A program made the translations under genes and the position numbers. Below are positions 32,612 to 44,893 of a stretch of DNA of 64,000 bases, in pieces. How positions within the stretch are numbered: position 1 is the stretch's first letter; the number at the start of each line of letters is the position of its first letter. The notes beneath the pieces are model-generated. The model did no database searches. It saw only the letters and a list, made by a program, of their open reading frames with translations, and was not told the DNA's origin. This stretch comes from Oscheius onirici (taxonomy: Eukaryota > Nematoda > Chromadorea > Rhabditida > Rhabditidae), in NCBI GenBank assembly GCA_932521025.1, contig OW051473.1, positions 11,594,001 to 11,658,000 of the forward strand. The letters are read 5' to 3'.

Positions 32612-34336
32612 GCACTCTTGAATTTTTCGAGGTTACTAATACAATAATATCGAGCAGCTGGTTCATAGTGATCTCCGAGTTTTGGGGTAAACTATTCTCT
32701 ATTTATATACAATAAATTTGTTGCATAGCAGTATTTGGACCCTGATACTCTGCAAGTGCACCACCGTTCTTTATACAAGAAACGTCTAGGCCCAATCCAT
32801 AGAAGAACAGAGTCTTCACTAAGAATTACTTTAATAGACAGGGTATGCTAGCTAGAACAGAGTCGAGTCGTCCAGGTGGTAGGCCTGGCCTCAAGTCCTA
32901 TTCTCGTCGCGTCTTTTAGCACTCGAGATGACTCAACTTAGTCATAACTATTTCGGACGCGCTTTCTCTGAGGGGCAGGATTCTTTACCCCCCCCCCCCC
33001 CTAAACTTGGATTCATTTTTTTTCAAGGCTCTTTTTTTAGAGCGTGATCAGGGCTACAACTTTGCTCCGTTAGAGAAAGCTGGAAAACGCAAACGAAAGC
33101 TGGCGAATTTAGATTTCCCCCCGTCGACCACCAAAAACCCACGTTTAGGGGTTGGGGGCGTAAAGATACCGCCGCTTCTCTGAGACCCCAATTCTGGCAC
33201 CGTTTATGCATGAAAAAACATTTTGGTATTATAAACATATTTAGCACATTTTTTTATACCTAGCTTAGATACGAAGTTGACAGCTACTTCATCGCAAAGT
33301 GATCCTTCAATCTTAACATCATTCGTTCCGAGTTAAAACATCCTAATTCTGAAATCAGTTTGTAAGAACAACAACATACTGTCAACTGTCTCTGATGTCC
33401 AACTGTGTCTGCTTCGAATACGTGTGGTAAAAATAAACAAAACGTACTTGCCCAATATCCACAGACGAGAGGAGTGACTGTGATAGAAAAATATAATGAC
33501 AGCCAAGCATTCCATATATCCCCAATTGTTCACCACGTAAATCGACTCACGATGAGAGCGTAGGAGAACTTTTCAGCCAACAGCACTCTAATGAGTCACA
33601 TCTGTAATTTTCAATACTTTCAAAAACTACTGGGTGTCGTCACAGCTATAGTTTACTAATGCAGCGCAAACTTTTCGCTCGGACACTGATCAATTTAGAT
33701 ACTACATCGAACTTTTTTCAGTATGAAATTTTATTAGTTGCTTAAAAACTGGGAGGGGTTTCAAAATTAGAGAGAAGGAAAAGGTATAGAGTGTAGAAAG
33801 AGAACAGTTGAAGCGGGTTCGCTTTCGTTTTTATGCGGAAAGTCCAAAAACGTGCAGTTCTGTCGACTGCCTGTTGTGAGCGCTGGGCTCACTGTGTAAT
33901 TTGGTCTAAAATAAATGGCAGTCGCCGACTCAACTGACCCACACGCTTGGGAAAGTTTTTTAGTGAAAGAGGGTAACTTAACGACTAGCATAGTTTTATC
34001 AGGTCGCTTGGAGGAAGAGAATGCTGCGGTTGGGAAAGACAGTAAATTTTCACGAAGACTGGTGTTTCCTTCAGTCGACCGCTTATATTTCGCACCCTGA
34101 ATTAAAACGGGGTGCGGACGGAGGTTTCCTAAAAAAAAATATCAACTTTTTTACTGATTCTAGGCTAATTAGCTTGGGTCTCGTCGCGTTAACTGCCATC
34201 TTTGGATGCACAAGTCTTGCGAAATTAAACGCATAGCCTTGTTGACCTAGCAGCTGATAGCACCACAATAAACCTTCTTTCTTCTCTATCTTGACCATTT
34301 TTGTCTTGATTTTATGAATGTATCAAATTTCAGAGA
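32612..34336. other. Intergenic, no supported gene
   Basis: Contains the polyadenylation signal of the K2P gene near 32711 and a 15-base run of C near 32987-33001. Otherwise only short frames. Confidence 0.5.
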
Positions 34337-36015
34337 ATGTGGACAGTCCATGGTGAAGCCTCGAAGAGTCAACCATGCTGCCGTAGCCATTGGAGATAGA
34401 GTGAGTTCACGCTTTTTTTAATCAAATTTTTAGATATTTTCATTTGGTGGATATTGTGACAGCCGACCAAATATGTCACAAACCAAACCTATCGATATTC
34501 ACGAACTCAACATAGGTTGATTTTGGTTACATTTCATTGAAAATACGATTTTAAAGACACGTACAAATGGAAAGCTATCGATGCTTCAAATACAGATCCA
34601 ACATCGGATGAGTCGATGCCGGAGCAGATCAGTTGGTCTCACGTAAGATTCATGTTTAAAGCACCCCTTTAATCACTTTTTTCAGAGTGAAGTGGACGGA
34701 AATGGCCACAAATTGAGTGAGGAGGAATTGACCCGACTTGCTGTTCCTTATCAACGGTAAAATAACTCTATTTTTGCATTTTAAACATATTTTCTCAGAT
34801 ATGGTCATACGGTGGTCACGTACAATGGAAAAGCGTACCTCTGTGGAGGTAGAGACGACGAAAACGGAGCCAGTGCCCATTTACATGAATTTGATCTAGG
34901 TACTTTTTAAACTTTGTGTCTTTAAGTCAATTCTTACAGTCAGTTGTCGGTGGAGATACGTCGAGACTGGTGAATTCCGAGCTCCTGCCCGAGACGGTCA
35001 TTCCGCAGTGGTCATCGATGACAAAATGTTCGTTTTCGGAGGTTTTCAAGAAATGGAGCAACGATTTGGTCAAGAAACACACTACTTTGACTTTAAGCTG
35101 TCGACATTTGGACACAATTGTAAGTGTTTTCATCTTTTTTCGTTTTTCCTTCTAGGGTGACCCACCACAATGGAGAGATTTCCATACTGCTGTGGCTCTC
35201 GACAACAAAATGTACGTTTTTGGTGGAAGGAGTGACAAAATGGGGCAATATTATTCCACGAACGACATCTATTGTGACGACTTTAAAGTTCTTGACGTTT
35301 CCACGAGAGAATGGACTCTTCTTCAAACCACAGGGCAAACACCCTCCGGAAGGAGAAGTCACTCAGCATGTAAGAAATTTCCAGTTTCTCTTGAACTTTT
35401 TTCTTCAGGGACCTACAGCGGGATAATGTACATCTTCGGAGGTTTCAATGGAGTACGACATTTTGATGAGCTTTGGTGCTACGATCCCGAACTGAACGAG
35501 TGGGCTATATTGAATCCCGTTGCCTTAGCTAAGGCACCTTGTGCTCGACGACGACAATGTACAGTAGTCGTGGGAGATCGAGTTTTTCTGTTTGGCGGCA
35601 CTATGTGAGTTCTTTTTGGTATTAAAGGTTATTCGTGAGCCTACCCGTTTTCGTTCCGAGACCGACATAACGCGTAAATGTTGGACATTCAGTCGGCATT
35701 CACGTGTTATTCCGGTCTCGTCACGAATAATATGGGTGGGCTACTGTAGCGAGATTTGATTATTTAACACATCATAACTAGTATTCCCCCAACTTCTTAA
35801 GTGATTACAGGCCCAGCGCAGAAGCTACTTGTAAATATACGTTTTTGCATGATCTTGCTGATCTCTACGTCCTGGACTACAATGCTACCGTCGACACAGA
35901 ACCGATGTACATATTCAATTCAACTGCCATACTTATCAATCGGGTTTCATTGTTTTGTCGAACAGAAAATAAATCAGCAGGTTACAGAAGGATACCAGAC
36001 CGAGGGCAAAAATAG
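34337..36015 (+). pseudogene. Broken duplicate of the KLHDC3-type kelch gene
   Basis: Exon for exon it matches the intact gene on the other strand (39017-41133), with the same intron positions, so it is a genomic duplicate. Kelch blades are readable: RRVNHAAVAIGDR, FSFGGYCDSRPNMSQ, RYGHTVVTYNGKAYLCGG, ARDGHSAVVIDDKMFVFGG, WRDFHTAVALDNKMYVFGG, GRRSHSA, MYIFGGFNGVRHFDELWCYD, ARRRQCTVVVGDRVFLFGG. Between the matching ATG at 34337 and the first blade it is 5 nt shorter than the intact copy, which throws the frame off and reaches a stop after 21 codons. Its last recognisable piece is DLADLYVLDYN near 35850. It then runs into unrelated sequence to a stop at 36013-36015, antisense to the last exon of the RCE1 gene. 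Body blades are still open, so decay is recent or a downstream start is used. Confidence 0.82.
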
Positions 36016-37978
36016 CCCATATCTTGAGCCGTTGCCAGAAGTTTGGGAAATATTCTGAAAGCTTCATTAAGTTTCTTTGGTAAAACTTACGTATTCGTAG
36101 CAAATCAGGTGTGCCCATCGTGTTGCATATGATATGAAGAACCACAGGTCCTAGGATATTCTTGCTTGTGATGAATACATGAGAAGCATATAAAGCGAAG
36201 ACAAATGTGTACAGTAACTGGAAACCTGGAATTTTTCAGTTTTGCAAAATCTCAGACAAACCTCGTTCCTGTAGGATATGTTTCAAAGGAGATCGTCTTT
36301 TAAAATCATCGATGACTAGATTTGTATGAGAAAGTGAGAAAACCACTGAAGAAACAATTGTTGCCACTTTTGGAGAAAAACAGGCGGAGAGTAAAGCTAG
36401 AGAACAGGATCGAAAGACGAGTTCTTCTGTTATAGGGGCCTGAAACTTTGTGAAACGAGAGTTATAGCACTTACTATGAGTATGTTTCTAATGAAGAGCG
36501 GATCGTGAACACATCTTTTCCAGAAGTTCAAATCTGAAGCTGCACTATTAACAAACGGTGTATCACCTTCTGTAGGAGTCGGCTCTCCTAAGGTAGACCA
36601 AAAGTTTTAGGCACGAGAATCTCGAACCATAAATTGTATAATTCGCTACTTTTAGATTCGAGGGGTTCGGGCAGGGTTCGAGTCCATTACAAGCGTTCGG
36701 ATTGATTTTCATGGGGATAAATTGAATAGCACTGCGAAATCGTGACAGTTGTTAGCCCTCTGCCGCCGTTCTTCTTTGATCCGTTCTCTCAACCACTCTT
36801 GTTTATGTTCCCTGCACAACATTTTCGACTAAATCTCCCATTAACCTATACGTGTGTGACCAATCGTAATTGTATCTATTTACACCAAAAATTAAAGCAT
36901 GAATCAAAAACTTCAGATTCACGTACATGGAGTCGTCTTACTACGTCTATAAAGAGCAATCAAAACGAATTGTGTCGACGGAATGGGGAACCAAAACATG
37001 CTGAAGTTTCTTACCAAGCTTTACTTCTTCTTCTGCCTATCTGCAGTTGACGGACGGCCTCTTCACACACATTAGGGCGCTCGTCGCTATCATTGGCACC
37101 CACATCTTTTCGTCCAAGGACTCTTCTTCGGACGATCAGAGTGAGTGGAATTTATTTAAAACCAAAACATTGTTTATCGTAACACTTGTTTGTTTTTCAG
37201 TTTGTAAGAACCACCGAAGTAAGGGAGGCTTTCAATCAACAGCTGTTGGAAAGAATCTCGCCAAAGACAAAGCTGAGATATTTTATAGCGGTGTCGATGT
37301 CGAAGAGATGAGAGTCATCCTGCAACGACAACCGAGACAGTCATACAGATTGATGAAAGGGCGGTCATGTTTACCCCATTATGTACTCTCAAAATCGCTA
37401 AACAGTTAGAACCTTTTTATCAAAACCTGGGACCACCCCCCCCCCCCCCCCCAGAAAAAACCATTCGGCTCAAAACTTCCATCTAAGTTTAAGCCGATTT
37501 ACACATCAATGGGACCTGCATAACAGTTTCAGAAAAGTTTTTGCGTAGAATAAATGAAATTCGTACCTATCAACTTTGTCAATACTCCTTCAAGATACAG
37601 CATATAAATCTGCCCAAGAAACAGTGTGAACGTGAGAAAAGCCGCGCTTAAAACGGTCCATAGTGCGCCCCTCCAAATGATACCAAGTTCATCCGAGACG
37701 CTACTCGCACTCTATAAAAATGTCGCGTAACTTTCTGCTGCCGGCAGACGTACCGGTTGTAAAACATGACAGGTGGTTGCGACGGCAATTACGGCCCCGA
37801 CGACTGCAGAAGAACATCTGTAGATAGTGATCTTAGCAGAGAAGTGAAAACGGTTTCACCTCTTTTTAACGGATCGAGGGTCGTCTCTGTCGGTGCCATT
37901 ATAGTCTGCTAGTCTGGCGAGGAAGATGTAACAGAGCGGGTGGAAAATGACTAGCAGAAGGTTAAGAAGACATCCCAT
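35936..37978 (-). CDS. fce-2: CAAX prenyl protease 2 (RCE1 / FCE-2)
   Basis: Integral endoplasmic-reticulum protease that removes the last three residues of prenylated CAAX proteins such as Ras and Rho. The start at 37978 (MGCLLNLLLVIFHPLCYIF) gives a first membrane helix, then RDDPRSVKKR as in animal RCE1. Following exons encode SDELGIIWRGALWTVLSAAF and a helix FTLFLGQIYML. After a long intron of nearly 1 kb comes WKRCVHDPLFIRNILI. The catalytic signature APITEELVFRSC (paired glutamates near residue 152), SSVVFSLSH (histidine near 185) and GPVVLHIICNTMG (HxxxN near 237-241) are all present. The last in-frame intron is 36 nt (GTAAGT...TTTCAG near 36090-36055), giving about 290 residues, the normal RCE1 size. 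The stop is at 35936-35938. Its 3-prime end overlaps the decayed kelch copy on the other strand. The symbol is by analogy with C. elegans. Confidence 0.9.
36983..37409 (+). CDS. Possible small secreted-peptide gene nested in an RCE1 intron
   Basis: Within the long RCE1 intron, on the opposite strand, an ATG at 36983 starts a plausible signal peptide (MLKFLTKLYFFFCLSAVDG). That frame stops soon after (RPLHTH). An overlapping frame (TDGLFTHIRALVAIIGTHIF) runs to a splice donor GTGAGT near 37141. It joins, after a TTTTTCAG acceptor at about 37200, an exon ending QRQPRQSYRLMKGRS and LSKSLNS. The two halves are not in the same frame without another intron. It could be a small secreted-peptide gene, a decayed one, or chance. 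Confidence 0.25.
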
Positions 37979-39016
37979 TAAAATACTGGATTTCTCTGTA
38001 TTTTTTTGCGTTAGAAATCAAAGTCTTACACCAGAAGATCGAAAGTACTGGATCTTCCAAATTTCAAAAATAAAACCGCTACGTTTTTCATAAAAATGTA
38101 TTCAGAATAATGGTTGCCGATTTCAAAGATCGTCAGAATGCATTTTAACGATTTAAACATCGTTACGATAAGATACGAGGCAAAAAGTAAGCGAAAGGAA
38201 AGCTCTATACATAGTGAAATTTTAAAAATTTTGAGGTTACTGAGCTTAGAAATCGTTTCAAAAATTGACTAAAAACATAAAGACCTTTCATGAAATTTTG
38301 AGCAAAAACTTGCGAATTTCGAGAAAACAAGAGAGAGACAAGGCCCCTTTTCAATTGCCGGACGTTCACGCTTAAACTAATTAACGCGAATCGATGAAAA
38401 ATGAGAAGAAAGGTGTGTTCCGGTCTCGTCTTGCAGACAGGCCGTTCAACCGATTCCGTCACGTTAGTTATGACCAATAGTGTGATTGTACAGCTGTTCT
38501 GCAGCTGGTTGCTCATTTTGATTAGCTCTTCCAAGAGGAATTTGCAATAAAACTAGTGAAAATAAGAATGGATGACCAAACTAATGCAACCAATTTCCGG
38601 AAGATTGCATCCAGTTTCCTAGCAACGGCTTTAGATGGAACCAATCGACCTCAAGAAATTCGGGAATCGTTTCGACCGAAACCCCCAAATGTACAAATCA
38701 GCATTAAAAAATGCAAGAAAGCAATTTTCATTAGGAGGGCATGTAACAGGTCAAGGCTATATGTACACTTAGAGTTAGTAACAAAATGACAACATCTAGA
38801 TGACTTAGCGAGTTGGCGGGGGTACAAAGCAAAAAAAACCATGAGATCTCGATAGAAAAAATCTAACCGGGTAAGGAAAAACAAGTTTAAAATTTCCCTG
38901 TGTTTCGAAGATGTGAGAGGGGATACCGCGTTTTTCAATTGATCAAGAGAGTCTAAGAGAGTAAGAGAGAGAGTAGACAGGAGCAAGAGGCACCAGTTAA
39001 GGGATATGACATCATT
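37979..39016. other. Intergenic between RCE1 and the intact kelch gene
   Basis: Short frames only. Both neighbours are on the minus strand; the stop of the kelch gene is at 39017 and RCE1 starts at 37978, so this is the RCE1 promoter region. The 1-kb spacing argues against an operon. Confidence 0.5.
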
Positions 39017-41133
39017 TTAGCCGTTTGTAAAAACACGAATGCCGTTAGAGTACTCGTTGCCGACCTTGTTCGGCACGGTCATGTTTTCCAGCTCCATTCT
39101 GAAGGTTTATTAGGTCAAAAATAACAAAACAAAAAGCTACCTGACAGGACGGGTCAGCAAGTCGGCATGCCGTTCAAACATGCCACTGTCAATGACAGAG
39201 CGGGCAGCGAAGGTGCCGAGGGAGGGACTATAGTCCAAGACGTAGAGATCAGCAAGGTCAGTCAGAGCTACGTTTCCGTTTATGGCCGGAGCATCGGTGG
39301 GTCTGAAAACCTTTTCTTTAAGAGAAAAATTTGACAATTGTATTGAAAACATCTTGGCTAATGCCTAGCCATTCAGTTTGACGTTAATTTCAATGCGTAT
39401 ACGGTACTCAACTCCATTCTAACCAATACGGCAGCAAGAGTATCTAATTCAGCAAAATAATGGATCATTAGCGGGAATACTGACATCTGAATGGAAACTA
39501 ACATCGTTTGTTCACCCTAGACAACCTCGAAAAGAATCGCAATGCTTGGTCAGTATGAAAGGTATTTGGACTGTGTGGACGTGGGGTGTGTGGACATTGG
39601 TCGGATACCCGCCAGTAGGGATTGCGGGAATGCAAGAAAACATGGAATAAGACAGTTGAGCTCGTCGAATCTTGAACCTTCTTTACCAATATTCCCCTTC
39701 TATTGTGTACACCTAACGTTCTTAAAGGTATCAATTTTCCACAAGGTATTCACAAAAGTTAACATGTTGTTTTTCCAAGTTCAACTTTTTAATGAGATTC
39801 TTTGATGTCATTTAAGTTCAAAAGTAACAAAAACAAGTACTCACGTAGTGCCTCCAAACAAGAAGACTCGATGTCCCACAACCACCGTGCATTGTCGCCG
39901 TCGAGCACATGGCGGCTTGGCTAATGCGATCGGGTTCATCTTTGTCCACATGTTCACTTCAGGATCATAGCACCAGAGTTCATCGAAATGTGTACTCACA
40001 GTGCCATTAAATCCCCCGAACATGTACATTTTGCCGTTGTAGGTCCCTAAAAATGTGTAAAAATAAAATGGGAAAATCTCACATGCTGAATGACTTCTCC
40101 TTCCGGAAGGTGTTTTCTCGCCTGAAGACTGTAGCAGAGTCCATTTTCTTGTGGAAACGTCCAAAACTTTAAGCTGTTGGCAGTAGGTATCCCTCGTGGA
40201 ATGATATTGTCCCATTTGGTCACTCCTTCCACCAAAAACGTACATTTTGTTGCCGAGAGCCACAGCAGTATGGAAATCTCTCCATTGTGGAGGGTCACCC
40301 TAAAAAAATATTGAAAAATAGTAAGAAAATACTTACCATAGTGTTAAGTGAATGCCATGTTGATGTCCTAAAGTCGAAATAGTAGGTTTCTTGACTAAAT
40401 CGCTGTGCTTCTTCCTCAAAACCTCCGAACAGGAACATTTTGTCATCAATGACCACGGCGGTATGACCGTCTCGGGCTGGAGGACGGTATCCGCCAGTCT
40501 CGACGTATCTCCATTGACAACTGACTGTAAAAATTGACTTAAAGACATAAAATGTTAAAGATACCTGGATCAAATTCATGTAAATGGGCACTAGCTCCGT
40601 ATTCGTCGTTTCTACCACCCCAGAGGTATGCTTTTCCATTGTACGTGACCACCGTATGACCATATCTGAGAAAAATGTGGAAAATGCAAAAAATGGTGTT
40701 ATCTTACCGTTGATAAGGAACAGCAAGTCGGGTCAGTTCCTCCTCACTTAGTTTGTGGTCATTTCTGTCCATTTCACTCTAAAAATTGTGACTAAAAGAG
40801 TGTTTAAACACGATCTTACGTGAGACCAAGAGATCTGCTCCGGCATCGACTCATCCGCTGAACGATGCTTGTTGGAAGCGTGGATGACTCTCCATCTGTA
40901 TGAGTCTTGAAAATCGTTTTGCAACGAAATTTAGAGGAAATCTTACTCGTGTTGAGCTCATGAATATCGATTGGTTGGTTATTTGACATCTGCTCTCCGG
41001 AACAATACCCTCCAAATGAAAAAATCTGAAATTTCAATATAAAAACCAGAAAATATGTACTCACCCTATCTCCTATGGCTACGGCAGCATGGTTGACCCT
41101 TCGAGGACCGCCGCCGACATACACTGTCCACAT
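39017..41133 (-). CDS. Kelch-repeat protein, KLHDC3-like
   Basis: Beta-propeller protein matching animal KLHDC3 (Peas), a substrate receptor of CUL2 ubiquitin ligases that reads C-terminal degrons. The start at 41133 gives MWTVYVGGGPRRVNHAAVA, nearly the KLHDC3 N-terminus. Six kelch blades follow: FSFGGYCSGEQM, YGHTVVTYNGKAYLWGGRND, ARDGHTAVVIDDKMFLFGGF, WRDFHTAVALGNKMYVFGGR, GRRSHSA...MYMFGGFNG, and ARRRQCTVVVGHRVFLFGGT. Then come DLADLYVLDYSPSLGTFAAR (as DLHILDFSPSL in KLHDC3) and a short last exon MELENMTVPNKVGNE to the stop at 39017-39019. At least nine exons are joined by introns mostly of 40-60 nt; the intron before the penultimate exon is about 530 nt. A broken inverted duplicate lies at 34337-36015. 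The start is preceded by TTTTTCCAG, a possible trans-splice acceptor. Confidence 0.93.
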
Positions 41134-44100
41134 TTTCTGGAAAAAATCGTTTAAAAGGGAATACTGAAGTGAAAGAGAGTTTAAGAGGTGCCGATTAGTA
41201 GACAATACAACCTTGGGCAATGACAAAATGACATTGACTTGGGGGCGAAAGGCGCCTATTCCCGTAGAAGGAAAGAAAACGAGATGGGGGCCGTTTGTTC
41301 GGGCTGCCAAGGTCAGATGGCGAGGGTGAAAGGGGGGACCTCCAACAGTAAAGTGCAGTCCAGCTGGTACACCGGATGCGTCTAGGAACTAGTTTCAAAA
41401 CAGAACTGTAAGAGAGAGTGAGAAGCCACCGAGAACTGGTCACAGGGCCACATGAGGCATGAAATATTCGTTGTTTTGCCATCAGCTGCTCTATTCGCTA
41501 GGACAACAATGCTAGCCGGCTAATTTTGGCCAGCCTGCCGCATAGAGGATTACCAGTTTGCGCGGCGGGACCCACGTCAATGGGCTCAGAGTTAGAAAAA
41601 TGTGTACGTCGCTTTCCTTTAGAAAATGGATTAGAGCATGCCGGGAAAATGATAAGGGGTCACGCTGCCGAGCTCTGATAACGGAGGCACAAGGAAGATC
41701 TTTAAAAAAGTGCCGAAAAAAGTTCCAAAGGTACTTATCCAGGCGCGAGAGCATTTTTGTCTCGTTCGGCAAACGGTCTTTGAGGAAGCGGAGCCTGAGA
41801 GAGCAAACTGGCATCGACACACACTGTGCAATCATCGTGGTATAGTGGTGTGAGGGAGGCGAAAAGGAAAAGTGGCTGATCCAGTAGAGAGAGGGGAAGT
41901 CAGCCACCAGCAGGTGACTGGGGCCCATAAAACAAGGCGACGAGAAAGGCAAGGACGTTCACACATTACACTATATGTGATCAAGACTCGAGAACCGTAA
42001 GTTGGGTCTCGGAGACAAAGATGCGCCTCTCAATTCAAAATACGCTGTAAAATGATCCAGCCCGTCCAAATAATAGCCCCAACACGATTTTACAGCTGTC
42101 ATGTTGCCAAAACGGCGTTAATCTACGATCTGTGAAAGTGAAAAGCCTCAAGAAAATGACAAGGGTCGTGGTGGTTTACCAGTGTACACAAATGACGTCC
42201 AGGCAGAGGCTATGACACCTGACGCGGAACAAGACCATTTGAAGCAGTTGGCAGGAGAGAGTCAATTTCCTACCTAAAGCGTCCAAAATGGGCCGAGAAT
42301 GACCAATTGGTGTTCGACGCGAGCATGAATCTGGTAGTGGCGCAAAAAAACAAAAAGGATCTGATGAAAGCATTGTTACACTCTCTTCAAAAAGTAGCTT
42401 CGGGCTGGAAATGTGTCACATGCCAGCTGTTTGCCTGCCAGAAGCGATAATTTTCTGAGGGAGAGAGCGTGCTCACAGAAATTAAGCATAAGGGCAAGGC
42501 CACAGAATCAACTGTGCAAGGTTATCATGGTTGTTATTCCTTGATAACTGAAGAGGGAGAGGGCACGTATTGGGTGCAAAGTAGACCTGATTGTCAGGGA
42601 AGAGGTCTTTTTTGAACGGGAAAAACTTTTCTATCAGGCTGATGAGAACAAAGTCTGAAAATATCTTGGTATCTTGTTCTCGAAAGTTTGGGCCAAGAAT
42701 AGTTGCATTCTCACATTAAAAATTTCATTTTGCCAGGTTCACACGCAATAAAATTGCGATATTTTCTCGCGGTATTGTCTGTCCGTTTAAAGTGATACGG
42801 TTTAACTAGTGTTAACGTTAAGGTAACATCATATTGAGAACGGACCGGACAAACGGACCAAAGAATTTAGAGCAACTGATAAAGGCTTTCAAAACAGTGT
42901 TACTAAGAAAGCAAACAGTGTTTAAAGGCCTTTTCATGGTCAATTCTAACCTTCAAACCGGGAGAAGACAAAGAGAAGTTGTAATAGGAACCGTATCAGT
43001 TGGACCAAAGTGACCAGCAAGACTATTGGAGGAGGGCACGTGCCAAACAACGATAAGATGTGCTGGGAGTATTCAACTAATTGGATTCCAAGGCGAAAGG
43101 CACAGCGGAACCAAAATGGCAGGGTTCGAGCAGTAGAGACTGGGAGAGAGCGAGCGAAAAACGAACGGCCCCCAGACGAGAAAGGTGTCGCCGGATAGAG
43201 AAGCGAATATATATGACCTAAAGTAGAGGAGCAGGTCGTGACTCATCACGTGGAAGCACATTACAGCACTCTTATCGAAGATGCGCATCTATGGCACAAG
43301 CCGTAAACCCGGTGGCAAATACAAATTCGAACCGGATTCAAGAGGTTACCGCCAGGGGGCCCCCGGCGCGCGAAGGACATACACGCGAGACTTTGGGATC
43401 ACCCCGTCCTTTGTCGTCGGAGAAATCAGCTGTTTGTGTAACGAAACCTCAAGGTCAGGGCTTTCTCTCTAGTCGCGAGAATATAGAAGTTGGCTGCTCT
43501 TTGGATGAAAAACAGTGAAGATTAGTCGCGCTCCATTGCTTGGACTAGTAGAGAGCAAAAGCTAAGGGAAAATTTTGGGAGAGAAAAGTGAGAGTCAAGA
43601 TTGAAGGGTTGCCCTGTGCCGGTGTGCCTGCTCATTTTAAATGCAAAGCAGAAAAACTGACGGGGAAAGTGCGCCCCGCATAAAATGGAAAGAGAAACTT
43701 CCGGAACGGGAGAAAATGTGTGTACTCGCATCAAATGTGACTAGTCATTGCAACAGCACTGGTTGTTTTCGGGTGTGACCAACCGTCGGCAATGACCGAA
43801 ACGGGCCGGTTCGGGGCAGTGCCATTCATAGAGGGAAACATAGAGATGAGGACAGAAATCATTTCGTATCCGAAGACACTTTCACTGTTTTTGTGACTAA
43901 CCAGCTGCCAGTAACGACTATGTTTGTGTCGGGGGGCCATGACCACGATGGCTATTTTTCGATCTTTGAGCACCCGGAAGACCGTAATTAGATGTTTCCA
44001 GGAGAGAGTGACGAACGTAGTCCAAGACATGTCATTAGGGAAAGGAGGAAACACGCAAGGAACATTTGCAAGGAAACTAAAAGTTTTCGCAGAGAAGATG

Positions 44101-44893
44101 TTTACCCGCAGCTCTCTGTCATGTGTAAAGAGGGAGATGTCAATACTGGAGTAATCCACGCGTTTCTGGCGGACCAGCAGAGAGAGGCGGACAAATGGGT
44201 GCTGAAGCCAATTTGACGCCAATAGGAGGGTGTGGTAGATAGAGTCATATTGCCGCTCCTTGATCCAAGAACATCGACTCTGGGTCTAATAAGCAAGTCG
44301 AGAGGCATGGAGGGTGGAAGAATTTAATTGGATCTGCCTCTAGGAGCACAATTTCTGCCTTAATTGCCTTACATTGGAGAAACTTTGCGGAGGCTAGTAA
44401 TTAACAAATGTGCCACGATCTGTTAGTCCCTCTTTCTGTTTTCCTTCTTTCCCACCCCTTTCCTTCATTCTGGACTACTGTATCCACCGTCGTTTTTATT
44501 GCTGACGCGCCCCACGTTTCTTCCCCAGTTGTTAGTTGTCTTGTTGTTGTTGTTTCTAGACTCTGTGTAGCTAGAACTTTCGTTTCTTTCTTTCGTGAGA
44601 CATATAATTCTCGTGCCGTCTTTTCTTCGTGATCACATTTATATTGTGTCTTGAGATAATAAAAGCTTGATTCTACAAGTTTTTGCCTTCCTTGACAAAG
44701 AGAGCAGAAGAGTAGAGGCGGCAAAAAGAAGCGGACGACGCAGCCGGCAGATAGTTGAGCAGGAAAGACAGAACGACCAACACCAACGACCAATAGTTCA
44801 CAAATTCTTAAAAAAACTAATCTGTCTTCCAGGCACCCGTTGCATACTTAACATTGTATGAATTTTTTCGAATCATTGACAAAACGTGACAAC
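41134..44893. other. Long intergenic region, no supported gene
   Basis: About 3.7 kb of less AT-rich sequence than its surroundings. It holds several frames of 60-165 codons on both strands (the longest on minus, 43731-44222) but none shows a domain, signal peptide or splice pattern that I can support. It includes the promoter of the kelch gene and may contain distant regulatory elements or an unrecognised gene. Confidence 0.4.

Noticed and set aside
32985-33001. Poly-C tract, with others near 37437 and 56223
   Set aside because: Considered as telomere-like or quadruplex-forming, but they are plain homopolymers without repeat units; common in worm genomes.
41512-41952. Overlapping frames on both strands near 41.5-42.0 kb
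   Set aside because: Frames mirror each other on both strands and lack any known motif; treated as shadows in GC-richer DNA.
43731-44222. Open frame of 163 codons on the minus strand
   Set aside because: No domain, signal peptide or splice partners. The region is less AT-rich, so long chance frames are expected.
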